Part shown: piece by piece, positions 44,419 through 55,797 of the stretch | Numbering within the stretch: the first letter of the stretch is position 1 | Layout of the letters: every line of letters begins with the position of its first letter | DNA from: Narthecium ossifragum | Lineage: Eukaryota; Streptophyta; Magnoliopsida; Dioscoreales; Nartheciaceae | Reading direction: 5' to 3' | Assembly (NCBI GenBank): GCA_963920575.1 | Contig: OY986970.1 | Span: forward strand, 19,416,170 to 19,480,169 | DNA length: 64,000 nt | Notes under the pieces: model-generated | The model's database searches: none | What the model was told of the DNA's origin: nothing | The model's input: only the letters and a program-made list of their open reading frames with translations | Position numbers and translations under genes: made by a program

Positions 44419-46140
44419 GCTGTTAAATGAGCAGCTTGCTTTGTAGCCTTTCATTTGCAATCTCTTCTAATTGCTCTTGCACAATCGTTTCTGCTCTCAA
44501 ACGAGCAACCTCCTCTACAACAAATTGCTTTTGCGCAATCTTTCACTCCAGTCTTGCTGACAGTCGCTTCTAAAGAATTTCCATATATGCTATCAACTTC
44601 TGGTCCATCTGGAAGCAAACGTAAAATATAAGTCATGTTATCTACACATGCATTATATTTGGTTAGGAATGTGAGCAGTAAAAATACATGCAAGGAAACA
44701 ATCAAGACTTTGGAAGCACTCCTACATAGAGCAAATTAATTTTTCTTACTATAAAGTTAAAATAAATTTAACTTTTTAGTAAAATGCAAGCTGAAACGAA
44801 AAGAAAAGCTTATAATGCCAATGAGGCTCTCAAGGCATACTACAATCGAACTCTTAGTAGCGGCAGAGCAAACTGCAAGCTTAATACGCTACAACATCAA
44901 CGGGTCACTAGAAATTAATATGTTGCATTGTCCGGCATTGACATTAGTATGAGAGAAGATCAAAACTATGAATCCAGGAAACAATACAACAGTGTGACAC
45001 ATAACCGGGAAAAGGAACTGATATGAGAAGTCTAAGTATCAGACTACATTACCACACCCTTAGCATCATCCATCAAATGGAGCACACTAGGTCTTGGCTC
45101 CACCTGATCACAATAAGAACATCTGCCACTTTTCATACAACCGTGTATCAACTCCAAATGTACAATTTTATCTAGTAAATGGCCACGATGAAAGAAGAAA
45201 CTTCCAACTTACTGCTCCAGATCTGATGATTTCTTTGTACCTCTCAGTTTTCCATTCCTACAGGAAACATAGATAATATTTAAGAGCATGAAATTTTGAG
45301 ACTATAAAGAATTTTAATATTGTGTAACAAATGCATTGCATTAGATTTACATCAAATGTGGAAGCAATTATAATGTTATGGCCAATGGCTCAATAGATCA
45401 ACAAAATTCAAGCATCAACAAACAACACCTACACTCTTACTCCAACATTGTTCTACTTTAACAAACACTATCCCTCAAAAAAATAAGTAGACGCAATCTC
45501 TAATCAAGAAGCAACACTACTAAAATTCCAAATATGGCATCTGGTAACATCTACGGAAAAACATAAGCAATCAAGTAAACCCAATCTTTAATCAAGAAGA
45601 AAGCCTACTGAGATTCAAAACTGGGCATTTGGTAACATCTAATGACAAGCATCAACAATCAACTGGTTAGTATTGATCAATCGCTCCATGTCGTCATCGA
45701 TGGAAGGCGGCGTCTCAAAGATCGAGGACGGCATTCACCCTTTCTCCCCAAAATACCTAAAACCATCCCAAATCATAAATCACAACCCAAGATACAAGAG
45801 AGATGAACTATGCCCAAAGGGGAGACGATAAGCATCACATCTTGGGCTTCCCGTCGCCGATGCGGTTCTGGAGGTCGTCGTAGAAGTCGGGGGACCACTG
45901 GAGGGGGTCGGCGGAGGAGGTGGGCGGGCATCTGACATGGAAGTGCGCGAAGGTGTCGTTGTAGGCCTGGCGGAGTGCGTGGTCTCATCATTCTGTCAAG
46001 AGGAGGCAGAGGCGGTGCGCAACATGTGCTTGAGCGTCGGAACCTCGCGGGCGTAGTGCAAGCAAGCAAGCGAAGCTCGAGCTCTCCGGTGGCGATCGAG
46101 AGAGGAGCGAAGGGATTTCTCCCGATGCCGGCGAGAGGGG
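44419..46140 (-). pseudogene. Degraded multi-exon minus-strand gene of unknown family
   Basis: Several coding-like pieces lie in order on the minus strand. Near 46060-45840 a stretch reads AREVPTLKHMLRTASAS and, in another frame, ALRQAYNDTFAHFHVRCPP then QWSPDFYDDLQNRIGDGKPKM. Near 45735-45640 lies MPSSIFETPPSIDDDMERLI. Near 45250 is a short ERYKEIIRSGA piece. A last piece at 44620-44419, after an acceptor-like TTTGCTTCCAG, contains VVEEVARLRAETIVQEQLEE followed by IANERLQSKLLI and a stop, a helical charged C-terminus. Frame changes and in-frame TAG/TGA codons show decay. I do not recognise the family, and the pieces may not all belong to one gene. Confidence 0.35.
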
Positions 46141-46850
46141 AGATGAAAATTATTTTGCGATGGGGCTAGGGGGAATAATCAGTGGAAAATTATTTCACTG
46201 ATTAAATCATGGCCGTACATTCAAATTGACGGCCGATATCTTTCACTACAGAGCCTGCTATAACATAAAGGTACTGCAGGCCCCCTGAACCCGTCATTGA
46301 CTAGGGTTCTAATTACGTATGAACCTCTAACAAAGCTAGAAGAGGCATAAAACAGGTATCAAGCGGACTTTAAAAAGGCATTAGGTCAAAGTCACCCCAG
46401 TCGTTAGCCAACACCGCCATCCAACACCTTGTCGGTCATCCGTCCATCTCTGGTGAAATCCATCAACCTTGGCCATCCTCTCCACCTACCTCCAATCATC
46501 TTCTTCACTAACCTCAAGCCTCCTATCCACATCCACCGAACTCATCTCCTTCCTCCACCCTCGCAGCCACCTGATACCCCCATCTCTAGCTCGCCACCAC
46601 TTATCCCATCACCGGCGTGTCTTTACCTCCATTAACACCGGTGAGAACCTCGGAACCCCACTAATGCTGGTGAACCCATCCCAGTGAGCACCAACCCATC
46701 TTCTCCAGAACCCATAGTCATCGAGCTCCTCCAACCTCGACCAACATCTCACCGCCGCCGCCCAAGGTCGCCATTGCCTCCAGCAGGATCTCACGACCTC
46801 AACCACTTCGACCTCCAAACCCCATTCCGAGCCTAGATCCGATCACCCAA
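46141..46850. other. Unassigned sequence before a minus-strand LTR
   Basis: 46141-46300 is AT-rich; 46400-46850 is C-rich with open frames on both strands that show no motif. It may contain the 5' flank of the degraded minus-strand gene. The final CCCAA (46846-46850) would be the target duplication of the LTR that follows, but its partner is outside the window. Confidence 0.4.
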
Positions 46851-47852
46851 TGTCATACCCCGACCCAGAAAATCCATCCAGATCGAGGTGTGAGCCACCT
46901 GAACTTGTTTACATCATCAATAGGCGCACAAGTATATAACTGCTATGAATTTAAACAATGTAGTCCGCAAGTTCATAAAAAAAATTCTTAGAATCTCCTT
47001 TATAATTATAGCACAAGAAACCTGTACATTTTATAATTTTACAACTTCAAGATCATTACATTCCTCAACATCTACAGTAAAGAATATTACAACATCTCTC
47101 AATTACAACTGAATTAATAACATACAATTCTGTTCTTAGATACATCAGATTATACATCAATTAATGAAAACTGTAAATTAACTGTAGAAGAACTCTTTGA
47201 AGCTCCAAGTCCTCGATCACCTCAACATGTCACGCCATCTTCCAGAAGAACACCTGAAAGAAGGAACTGCATCGACCAGCATCGCCGATGTAGCCCAGGT
47301 GGGGTGAGCAATAATGCCCAGTAGGGTTCTACTCTATGTCGCACAAAAAGGAAGGAAACTGTAACTGTGTCGTTCTTCGCCTAAGTCTAAGATATGCCAA
47401 GGGGCTCCATAACCCCGTCAATTTTCGAGGGCTCCTGTGAGGGCCCGTCCCTCTGACCTGGCTCGACCACGTGGGTTGAGGGCCATTTTCCCGTTGGTTT
47501 GATTCCTCGTCGGGTACAATCGGGCGATCGTATGGTGGTTTTTAGCCCCATGGGCATTTTGGTAAATATGCCCCATGGTGGTCAGTTTCACACCCACGTT
47601 ACACACACGACCTTGGATTGATGTATGTGAATGATTAGAATCTTAAGGGTGCATTCAATCGGAAGATCGGAGCTCGATCGGGAAAGATCGAATAAGATCG
47701 GTTCTGATCTCTATATATACCCTGACCCTTTCTCTCTTTTCTTCTTCCCTGTTGTTGTCTCCTTCTCTCTCTTTCTCTCTCCTACTGGCTGAGCTAGGGC
47801 TTGGAGGCACAAGCTTCGAGGAGCGGATCTTGGCAGTTAAACTGGTTGGACG

Positions 47853-50030
47853 TGTCGCACCCCGACCCGCGTAGGCCCAACTGGGCCGGGCGACGCGAAC
47901 CGGAACCTAACCTACTGCGGAAATTTTGGCGAGGTTTCCCTCTAATCATAGTGGTCTCCCTAGCAATTCATAATCATCCTGTATTAAACATTCAATCACA
48001 AACCTCAAAGCTGAAACTGAATATATTACAAATCCTCAACATGGTAAAAGTTATACAATTCTCTCCCGTAGAAGGCTAACTAAGCAAAAGGGTATAAGTA
48101 GATGATCACTACTCCTCAAGCACCGCCAGACGCCGCCATGTCACCAAACGCCTGCCCAGTAGGGGCGATCGAAGAAGAGTTAGTGCCAGCACCTGCAAAA
48201 CGCAGCCCGGGTAGGAGTGAGCACTAAGCTCAGCAGGGACACTACACTACGACGCTCACAAGGGAGGGAACACAACAGTGTCATCTCCATGTCGAATCTA
48301 GGTGTATACAAGGGTCCCATAACCCCATCGGAAGTCCGTGAAGGCATGCCCAAACACTGCAGAGTCTCAGCAGGACACAGAACACTGTTTGGCGGGCAAG
48401 GACACCGCTGGGCAGGCATACCCCCACCCAAGAGTCAAGAACATCGGAAACCGGCCACACCTCAGATTCAACTTGGAGTCGACATGACCTCTAAACATCA
48501 AACCACATGTATTCAGGTCATCTAACCCTATCATCGATTATCGACTGAATACTACAAATCGAGTCCTGGACCAAGCTACCCGCAACGGTCCTAGAGCTAG
48601 ATCCGGACTACCCGAGAGCCCTGGATCGGTGATCAAGCCATCGCCAGCGTCCTACTTCTATGCAGCTAATGCACAATACAATGCATGCTATGATCACACG
48701 CAGGGTAAATACTGATACACATGCAACAAATGTGATGATATATTAAACAAGGTCTGGGGACGACACCCTGCCGGCCCGGGGTGGTGAACAGGTAAGTAAG
48801 GTCTAGGATCTGCTACAGTGGTACCACCACCAACTGCCAGCAGTCCACCACAACACCTGCATTGGGAAGCAGCCCCGCAAACAACAGCTCACAGACATTA
48901 CAGATAAAGCCCTCGGCGCACGCCGGCATGCAAGGCTAAGGAAAGCTGTAGGGCTACCCGTCCGTTTATTCTAAACATCCCGGGAGTCATCACTCCTCCG
49001 GTTCACCACTACCCCTATTATAGGGCTAACATGCATAAACATATGTACCAGGTATAAGGCGGTAAAGAAAACCGTCATACAAAGCTCCGTGGGCAAAAGC
49101 CACTAGAAAACACCCCTCAGCCAGTAAGAGATCGATCTCCCTCTCTTCTTAGTACTTGGGAGAAAACTCGTCTTTGTCAACCGAAAGAGATCGATCTTCT
49201 CCACTAGAAGGATCGATCTTCTTCGTGACCTGGAAATCGCCATACCAGCCTAGGCAAGGATCGATCTTCTCCAACCGAGGGATCGATCCTGCTCGGGCTG
49301 TGCATGACGCCCCACAAGGGATCGATCTCTTCTCAAGAGAGATCGATCCGAATGGGTTCTCTGGCGACCGGACGACGAGAAATACTGTCGAAAAATACAA
49401 GCAAACCGCCCAAAACTCTGGGATCTGGTAGATCAAGGAACCATGAGTCCAAAACCGGTGAGATCATGGAAAACAAACATGTATTTTAACAGATCTAAGT
49501 CAAAGATCACAATCAAACCGGAAAAACTCCAAAAACCTGAAAGATTGTAGGTAGGATCCCTACCTATGCAATAGCAGCTTCAATCCAAGCTACTAGGCCT
49601 TGGATCGTCCTCAAACGAAGTCAAATCCAGCAAGAACACGGCTCAAAACTCGGATTTTCCAAAAAAAATCAAAGGAAAAAGGTTTCATTCATTTTATAGA
49701 CGAACGAACCGACTCAAGAGAGATCGATCTCTTTTGAGAAAGATATCGATCTGCCTTGCCAGATTGGGTTTGACTTTCTGTCACTAAAAGATCGATCTTC
49801 TAGCAAGGAAGATCGATCCCTTAGGTGCAGAAAGCTAGACTTGGGCTAAAACTCAAGCCCAAGCCCGGATCTTTCGATCCCGGGTCCCACTAACCATTCT
49901 AGCCAAACATTACCACAAACATGGTCAGTGTGTGCACACGCGAGTGCGAAACAAGTCGACAATGTGCAATTTACCAAATTACCCTTGTGGTCCACAACGA
50001 GCTACAGGACTAGAGGGATGGGTCCTCATA
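47853..50030 (-). mobile_element. Solo LTR (type A) nested in a solo LTR, TSD GGACG
   Basis: It begins TGTCGCACCCCGACC and ends GGTCCTCATA, flanked by GGACG at 47848-47852 and 50031-50035. It carries GATCGATC palindromes at 49130-49350 and 49725-49830 and the reverse conserved modules (about 48187-48217 and 49927-49985). It is the innermost of three nested LTRs here, so it is the youngest of the three. Confidence 0.92.
49130..49350. repeat. GATCGATC palindrome cluster
   Basis: Sites such as AGATCGATCT, GGATCGATCT and GGATCGATCC recur about every 20-40 bp, some 22 bp apart (for example near 49188 and 49210). A second small cluster lies at 49725-49830. Confidence 0.8.
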
Positions 50031-50439
50031 GGACGCGTGGAGGAGCTGCTCTACTTGGTCAAGTAGGTGTTTCTACCTCGATCTTGTGATCGGGTTCTCT
50101 TAGGATAGGTTTATTGTGTTTTCGATGTAGGAATACTTGGTAGAATGTTGTGTAGCTTAATGCTTGAGTATTATAGCTTACTTCGAGTATTCCTACCGTG
50201 TGATTTCCATATTTTATCGGACGATTCTCGTATTATCGCCATTTTGTCAGTTTTCGACCATTGAGACCTAGGTTAAAGATTTAACCATCAAAATCATCTT
50301 TTCTTCGTACCAATAGCTTCTCCATCATTTATTACGCATGCCTGAAAAGTTTCATTGTTTTCCAACAAGATTTGATCATTCAAATCCAAGAAATTGAATT
50401 TCCGACACTGTTCTGAGGAACTGTGCATTAGGCACGACG

Positions 50440-50840
50440 ATCGATCGACGGATCGACCGTCAAGCGTTGATACGCTTCTTTTGGGCCTGACGGTCGACCG
50501 TCGGATCGACCACTGCATCGACCGTCAGGCTCTGTCGCTTTTTGGACCTCCCACGGTCGATGTTCCGATCGACCGCTGGCTTCTTCTCTTTTTCCATTCC
50601 GCCTCACGGTCGACCGTCGGATCGACCGTCAGGCTCTGTCTCGTTTTGGGCTTCCCACCGTCGATGTACCGATCGACCGTGACCCTTATGCTTTTCCCTT
50701 GTTTGGCCCCACGGTCGACCGTCGGATCGACCGTGGCATCGACCGTGGCCTCACGGTCGACCGTGGCATCGACCGTGGCCTCACGGTCGACCGTCGCATC
50801 GACCGTGGCCTCACGGTCGACCGTCGCATCGACCGTGGGC
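50440..50840. repeat. GGTCGACC palindrome array, including 30-bp tandem units at 50747-50836
   Basis: The 5' part has longer units like those at 41609-42115 (GACGGTCGACCGTCGGATCG and following). The 3' part has three exact-length 30-bp units (50747, 50777, 50807), each GGCCTCACGGTCGACCGT plus (G/C)GCATCGACCGT, with a 42-bp relative just upstream. The 12-bp palindrome ACGGTCGACCGT occurs once per unit. Confidence 0.9.
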
Positions 50841-52836
50841 CCCTGAGCAGTGTTTTCTGGTTTCCTTTGATTGGCCTTCATTCATGATAGATATCCAATC
50901 ATGTTAGGAAGCATATACGTTGTTTTGACGGGATATTTAATGGATTTCTATCGAGATTGGGAATTGGATCGAGAGTTTAACCTCTTTGACAAATTTACGG
51001 TTTTTACCCGCATTTAAATACTTGGTTGAATAGTTGTTTAAATTTTTATTGCTTCCCTAGCCGTTAGCTAACTATGAGAGCTAACGAGGTATTGTAGAAC
51101 CTTAGCCCGTTGTCGGCGAGTGCCGAGGGCTATTGTATAACTGTAAAACCTATAATTGATGTTGTGGCATATAGAGACATCTAGGATAGATGTTTGTATA
51201 GGTTCATGCACTGTATGCATTAGAGGCATATCAGGTTAGGCGGGCGATGGGTTGATCACCGATCCGAGGCTCTCGGGTAGCTCGGATCTAGCCTTAGGAC
51301 CGCGGCTGGGTAGTAAGGATTAGGGCATGATTGTATAATTGGAATCTCATGTTATCGAGGATGCATTATAGTTGGCTATGATCTTGCTTTGGCTATGATC
51401 TTCCCAAGGCTAAGTACTAAGAAAGGATGTCGATGTGTTCCCGACGTGGGTCCCCAAGGCATGGGAATCCTGCTTGGGTAAGGGAGTCCCTGCATGTTAC
51501 TGTTCCGTGGCCTCCTGGTAACTTGTTCAGGAGAGAGGTTTCATGGCAGGAGCCCTTGGGACATCGACAGGGGTTGTGGGACACCGTGACATTCCTTAGA
51601 CTTGAGCGGGGAGACATCACTGTTGTTGTTTTCCTCCTTTCAGTGTGTCGTAGAGTAAAACCCTACTGAGCTTATCGCTCACTCCTACCCGGGCTGCGTT
51701 TGCAGGTGCAGGCGCCAGTTCTTCCTCTCAAGAACCGGCGGGAGCAACCTTTGGCGGCGCGCCCACTTCCAGAGGCGTTTGAGGTTGCTGCAGGACGACT
51801 GTTGTACTTTTGGTAGTTTTGTATATTGTAAACATCTTTCAAGGATTTTTGGATTATATGTATAATATCTTTCTCTTGGAGGAGTTTGATAAGAATTGTA
51901 TCAGATGTTTAAACAGTACAACTTGATGTATTTATGAATTGAATTATAGCTTTATTTCTGGAAGTTAAATTGTTTAAGTTTATCTCTTTTTCCGCAACTG
52001 TATCGCGCTAGTTAGATGTGAATAGTGATAGGAACCCTCACGCCTTGTCCTGGATGGGTTTTCTGGGTCGGGATGTGACAGCTCCTGTCTAGGTCCCACC
52101 CACACCCAAGAACAAATGAGAGGAAACAAAGACTGCGGGCTCCAGTCCAGGTACCACCCTTCCAAGTTGTACCATCTCTCGCGAGGACACACAAGTCAGG
52201 GACATCAACATCCATTCTAAGCACTCGGCCTTGGAGACCTGACACGACATCTACACCTCAAATACAATGATATACTGTATATAGTCGACTATAACAATAA
52301 CCTCAAATGATATCAAACATAATCATTGATGACGATCACGTCCTAATCCTTGACTACCCAAACCCCGGTCCTAGGGATAGATCCGAGCTACCCGAGAACC
52401 TCGGATCGGCGATCGAACCCATCACCTACCACCTAGCCTTAATGCTTCTAATGCAAACAAATGGATTCAATGCTCACGCGCAAATTTAATAGATCAGGAC
52501 ATGCAACAGTATGTCATACATCATACAGGGCTAGGCATAGCCTCAAGCTTGCCAGAGGGTAAACATAACAATGGTCCAAAGCAATAAGGATCTATCTAGC
52601 AAAACAAATATAACAAACACCCAACATATCAAAATCCGGCATTACAACGACGTCCACAGCCGTCAACCGCAATTTGGTACAACGGGGATACAACCCCGGC
52701 CAACCAATACACAATAGTTACAATACACACTAACTATGGCACACCCTTGGCCCATTTAATTATCTAAACATCCCAAGGGGCATGACTCCCTTGGTTAAAC
52801 CACAAGCCTTACGTAGGGATGGGCTACACATAGGGC

Positions 52837-52838
<2 letters not shown>

Positions 52839-52880
<42 letters not shown>
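52839..52880. repeat. (AC)21 microsatellite
   Basis: This is a perfect AC dinucleotide run inside the minus-strand type-B LTR. Confidence 0.97.
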
Positions 52881-52886
<6 letters not shown>

Positions 52887-54282
52887 TCATATAGATAACA
52901 TACTACAATTTGAAGTAAGCTTCTAAGTACATGAAATCGATGAAGGAATACACGTGGCATAACCATAAGTAAAACCCAATCCATTAACATGAGACTTGGC
53001 ATTTAAATATACTAGCATGATCCGAGTTACAAACACACATATATATAACATGATACGAAATGCTAACATAACATTGATAACAAGAATCGAGGAAGTTCAT
53101 CCAAGATATCATTTTCGTAAATAGAAAACCCAAGCCTATTCTCTCGACAAATCCACGTAATTCACAGGAAATCCATAGAAAGTTGCCTACTAGCATACTA
53201 GTATTCATCACATAAAATATATCAATTTGCATAAAAAAGATAGAATCTCCATAAACATGACAAGAACTAAGCATGCACAAATCCATCAAAATCCCACTGG
53301 GATTAATATATACATGTCATCTAGCATTCTTATTAATCTACCGAGAAAGATCAAAGCAAGAAATCAAGATAAACTCAGAATTCGACCAAAAACTCAAACT
53401 TTGTCAAAGATTCAGTTTCGTCACAGATCAGGGAACAATTCATCATAAATCATAGGAAAATCCAAAAAAAATATATGAAATCAACGAAAATTGAAAGTAG
53501 CTCTGAAGATCTACAACCTTCACGATGAAGGCTTCGTGAGATTCCTCACGGAATAGCACCAGAACTGAATGGAACGTAGCTGGACAGAGAGAACACAGGG
53601 CTGAAAACAAATCCGAGATCAAAGCTTGATTAAACCCTATCAAAACCCCATCAAAACCCCATCAATAATCGATTAAACCCAGGTCAGGTAAGATCTAAGC
53701 ATAGGGATAGGGAAGCAAGATAGAAGAGGAATCACCAAAAATTCGTCCGATTGAAACCCTCACGATCAAACCCAAAGCAAGGAACAGAACCAATCAAATA
53801 TCAAGCATGAATAACATGAATACGATGAAGGAAACAATCCACAATCACAAGTAGATCCTAACCTAAGACTGAATCAAAGATTCAGGTAGGAAACCCTTCT
53901 TGAGAGCTCGGGGAAAAGGAGATCTGGGCTTGGTCTTCGTCCCTGACGCTGTCCCGGGTGCTAAAGCTCAGCATCAGCGAAGGAACTCCAAGGGAACGTC
54001 GGCGAATCTCATCGATCGGCGACGGTGGCTTTCAGCAAACTCGAGAGAGAGGTAAGGGAAAAAAGAATGGTCGGATTTGAGCATAGAGGAAGCTGGGGAA
54101 CTCGAGAGAGGTGAGGGGGAGCTCGGGGAGGAGCGGCGGCCGGCGACGATGGCGAAGGAGTTCCGGAGAAGAGGGAGAAGCCGACGCGATTGTGGGTAAG
54201 GGAGAGGAAAGGTGGGTTGTGTGCGGGCACAGGAAGAAGGAAGGGAAGAGAGAGAGAGAGAGATAGAGAGATAGAAGAGGGG

Positions 54283-54302
54283 TAAGCCACTTAAGTGGCT
54301 TA
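54283..54302. promoter_or_regulatory. Perfect 20-bp palindrome in type-B LTR
   Basis: TAAGCCACTT/AAGTGGCTTA is a perfect inverted repeat next to the GA-rich tract. Identical copies occur at 55461-55480 and 60562-60581 in the nested element's two LTRs. The role is unknown; position near the likely promoter suggests a regulatory or structural site. Confidence 0.7.
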
Positions 54303-54694
54303 GCTGGGTTAGACGAGCCAACTGATCGAACTGAATCCGATTTGACTCCAAATTACGATCTCGTCACAATCTAGTCCGAATCTGACGATCACGAACGCTC
54401 TTACTGGATCTATTCAATCACGTACATAAATCAAGGCTGTGTGTGCACTACGCGGGTGTGAAACCGACCGACAATGTGTGATTTACCAAATTGCTCTTGG
54501 GGTCCAAAAGCAGCGATGCGATGAACCTATCGCAACCCAAGGCTAACCGGGCCAAACCATCCAAGCCAGACCCTTGACCTAACGCGGTCGAAAAGGGTCG
54601 GAGGAGCATATCCTCACAACCTATCACCCTTAAAATAATTTTGTCCCGAAATTCGGTAAGTGTAGGGCCGGAAACAACAAACAAAAACAAAGCA

Positions 54695-55797
54695 TGTCAC
54701 ACCCTGACCCAGAAAACCCATCCGAGCCGGCGCGTGAGGGTCCTAAATCTAATTCTAAAATCGAACGGCGAGAGTCTCCCCTGTATTTCTCAATTTGAAC
54801 CCTGTACAATTATAATCTTCACGATAAATTGAAACGATAAATCTAACAGTTCTAAAATTCAACATGAATATGAATCTGCAATCACAAATCTTACTATCTA
54901 GTGCAGGTTCTGATAAAATGCTTTCATCAACCCTCATTACAAAATTTAATACAGACAATCAAATCCTCGAAGAGGGAAGGTTGGATCGGATCTTCCCGAC
55001 GTTGTTCCAGGCGTTGGAGCTTGGCGACGGCGGAGAGGTGACGCGAGGTGGCCGGCGGAGCTCATTGGTCGGCGAGGAAGAGGGCTTCCACCAAGCTTGG
55101 GAGGGGAGGGTGTCGGATCTGAGAGGAGAAGAGGTTCCGCAGCTCGAGGAGGGTGAGGATGAACTCGGGGAGGAGCGGCGGTGGATGACGGCGGAGAAGA
55201 AGCTCCGGAGAAGGGAGATCAGCGGAGAGGATCTCGAACCTGGGGTTCTCGGGAGAGAGAGAGCTCGGGGGAGAGGAGCCCTAGCCGGATCTGAGGAGGG
55301 GGAGCCCGAGGGAGAACGGCGGCCGGCGACGGTGGCGAAGGAGCTCCGAAGAAGGGAGAGGGCCGGCGCGGTCGTGAGCGGGGAAGAAGAAAGGAGGAGA
55401 GGGGTCGGTCACGGGGGGAGAAGGAAGGAAAAAGAGAGGGAGAGAGAAGAGAGAGAGGGTTAAGCCACTTAAGTGGCTTAGCCGGTTCAGACGAGTCAAT
55501 TGATCGGATTGAATCCGATTTAACTCCAAATTGCGATCTCGTCGCAATCTCGTCCGGATCTGTCGATCCCGAACGCTCCTATTGGATCTATTCAATCACG
55601 TACATCAATCAAGGCTGTGTGTGCACTACGCGGGTGTGAAACTGACCTCCAAGGCGCAATTTACCAAATTGCCATTGGGGTCCAAAAGCAGCGATACGAT
55701 CAACCGATCACAACCCAAGGCCAACCGGGCCAAAACCAACCAAGCCAAGCCCTCGACCCAACGCGGTCGGACCGGGTTGGAGGAACGGGTCCTCACA
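54695..55797 (-). repeat. 3' LTR of the minus-strand non-autonomous element
   Basis: It starts TGTCACACCCTGACCC and ends GGGTCCTCACA. It shares ends and the 20-bp palindrome with the 3.1-kb LTR at 46851-54618 but lacks that LTR's middle, including the CTCACTCCTACCC module, so it looks like a shortened derivative. Confidence 0.9.

Larger units (their letters stand above)
47436..52080 (+). mobile_element. Solo LTR (type B), TSD GCTCC, itself interrupted
   Basis: Parts 47436-47852 and 50036-52080 make one plus-strand LTR, starting TGTGAGGGCCCG and ending GGTCGGGATGTGACA. GCTCC flanks it at 47431-47435 and 52081-52085. It is the same type as 40752-43407, with the terminal module (about 47556-47609), a CTATATATACC box (47711-47721), a GGTCGACC palindrome array (50440-50840) and the CTCACTCCTACCC module (about 51681-51713). 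Confidence 0.92.
46851..54618 (-). mobile_element. 3' LTR of a minus-strand type-B element, split by nested solo LTRs
   Basis: Parts 46851-47435 and 52086-54618 form one LTR of about 3.1 kb in minus orientation, starting TGTCATACCCCGACCC and ending ATCCTCACA. The polypurine block (reverse CCCGAAATTCGGTAAG) lies directly after its end at 54619-54690, so it is the 3' LTR of an element whose internal part continues beyond a nested insertion to 63103. It carries an AC microsatellite, a GA-rich tract (54094-54270) and a 20-bp palindrome at 54283. Confidence 0.85.

Noticed and set aside
44451..44705. Cysteine-rich small secreted peptide (84 codons, minus strand)
   Set aside because: The apparent signal-like start spans an intron-like region, and the alternative frame of the same exon encodes a more protein-like helical sequence.
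50394..50887. VDRRIDRG-type repetitive peptides
   Set aside because: They are translations of the GGTCGACC tandem array in an LTR; open frames exist on both strands because the unit lengths are multiples of three.
54864..55463. 199-codon Glu/Arg/Gly-rich plus-strand frame (and a shorter pair at 59961-60564)
   Set aside because: They are inside LTRs of a minus-strand element, over a GA-rich tract. The frame differs between the two LTR copies (stop in one), as expected for non-coding DNA.
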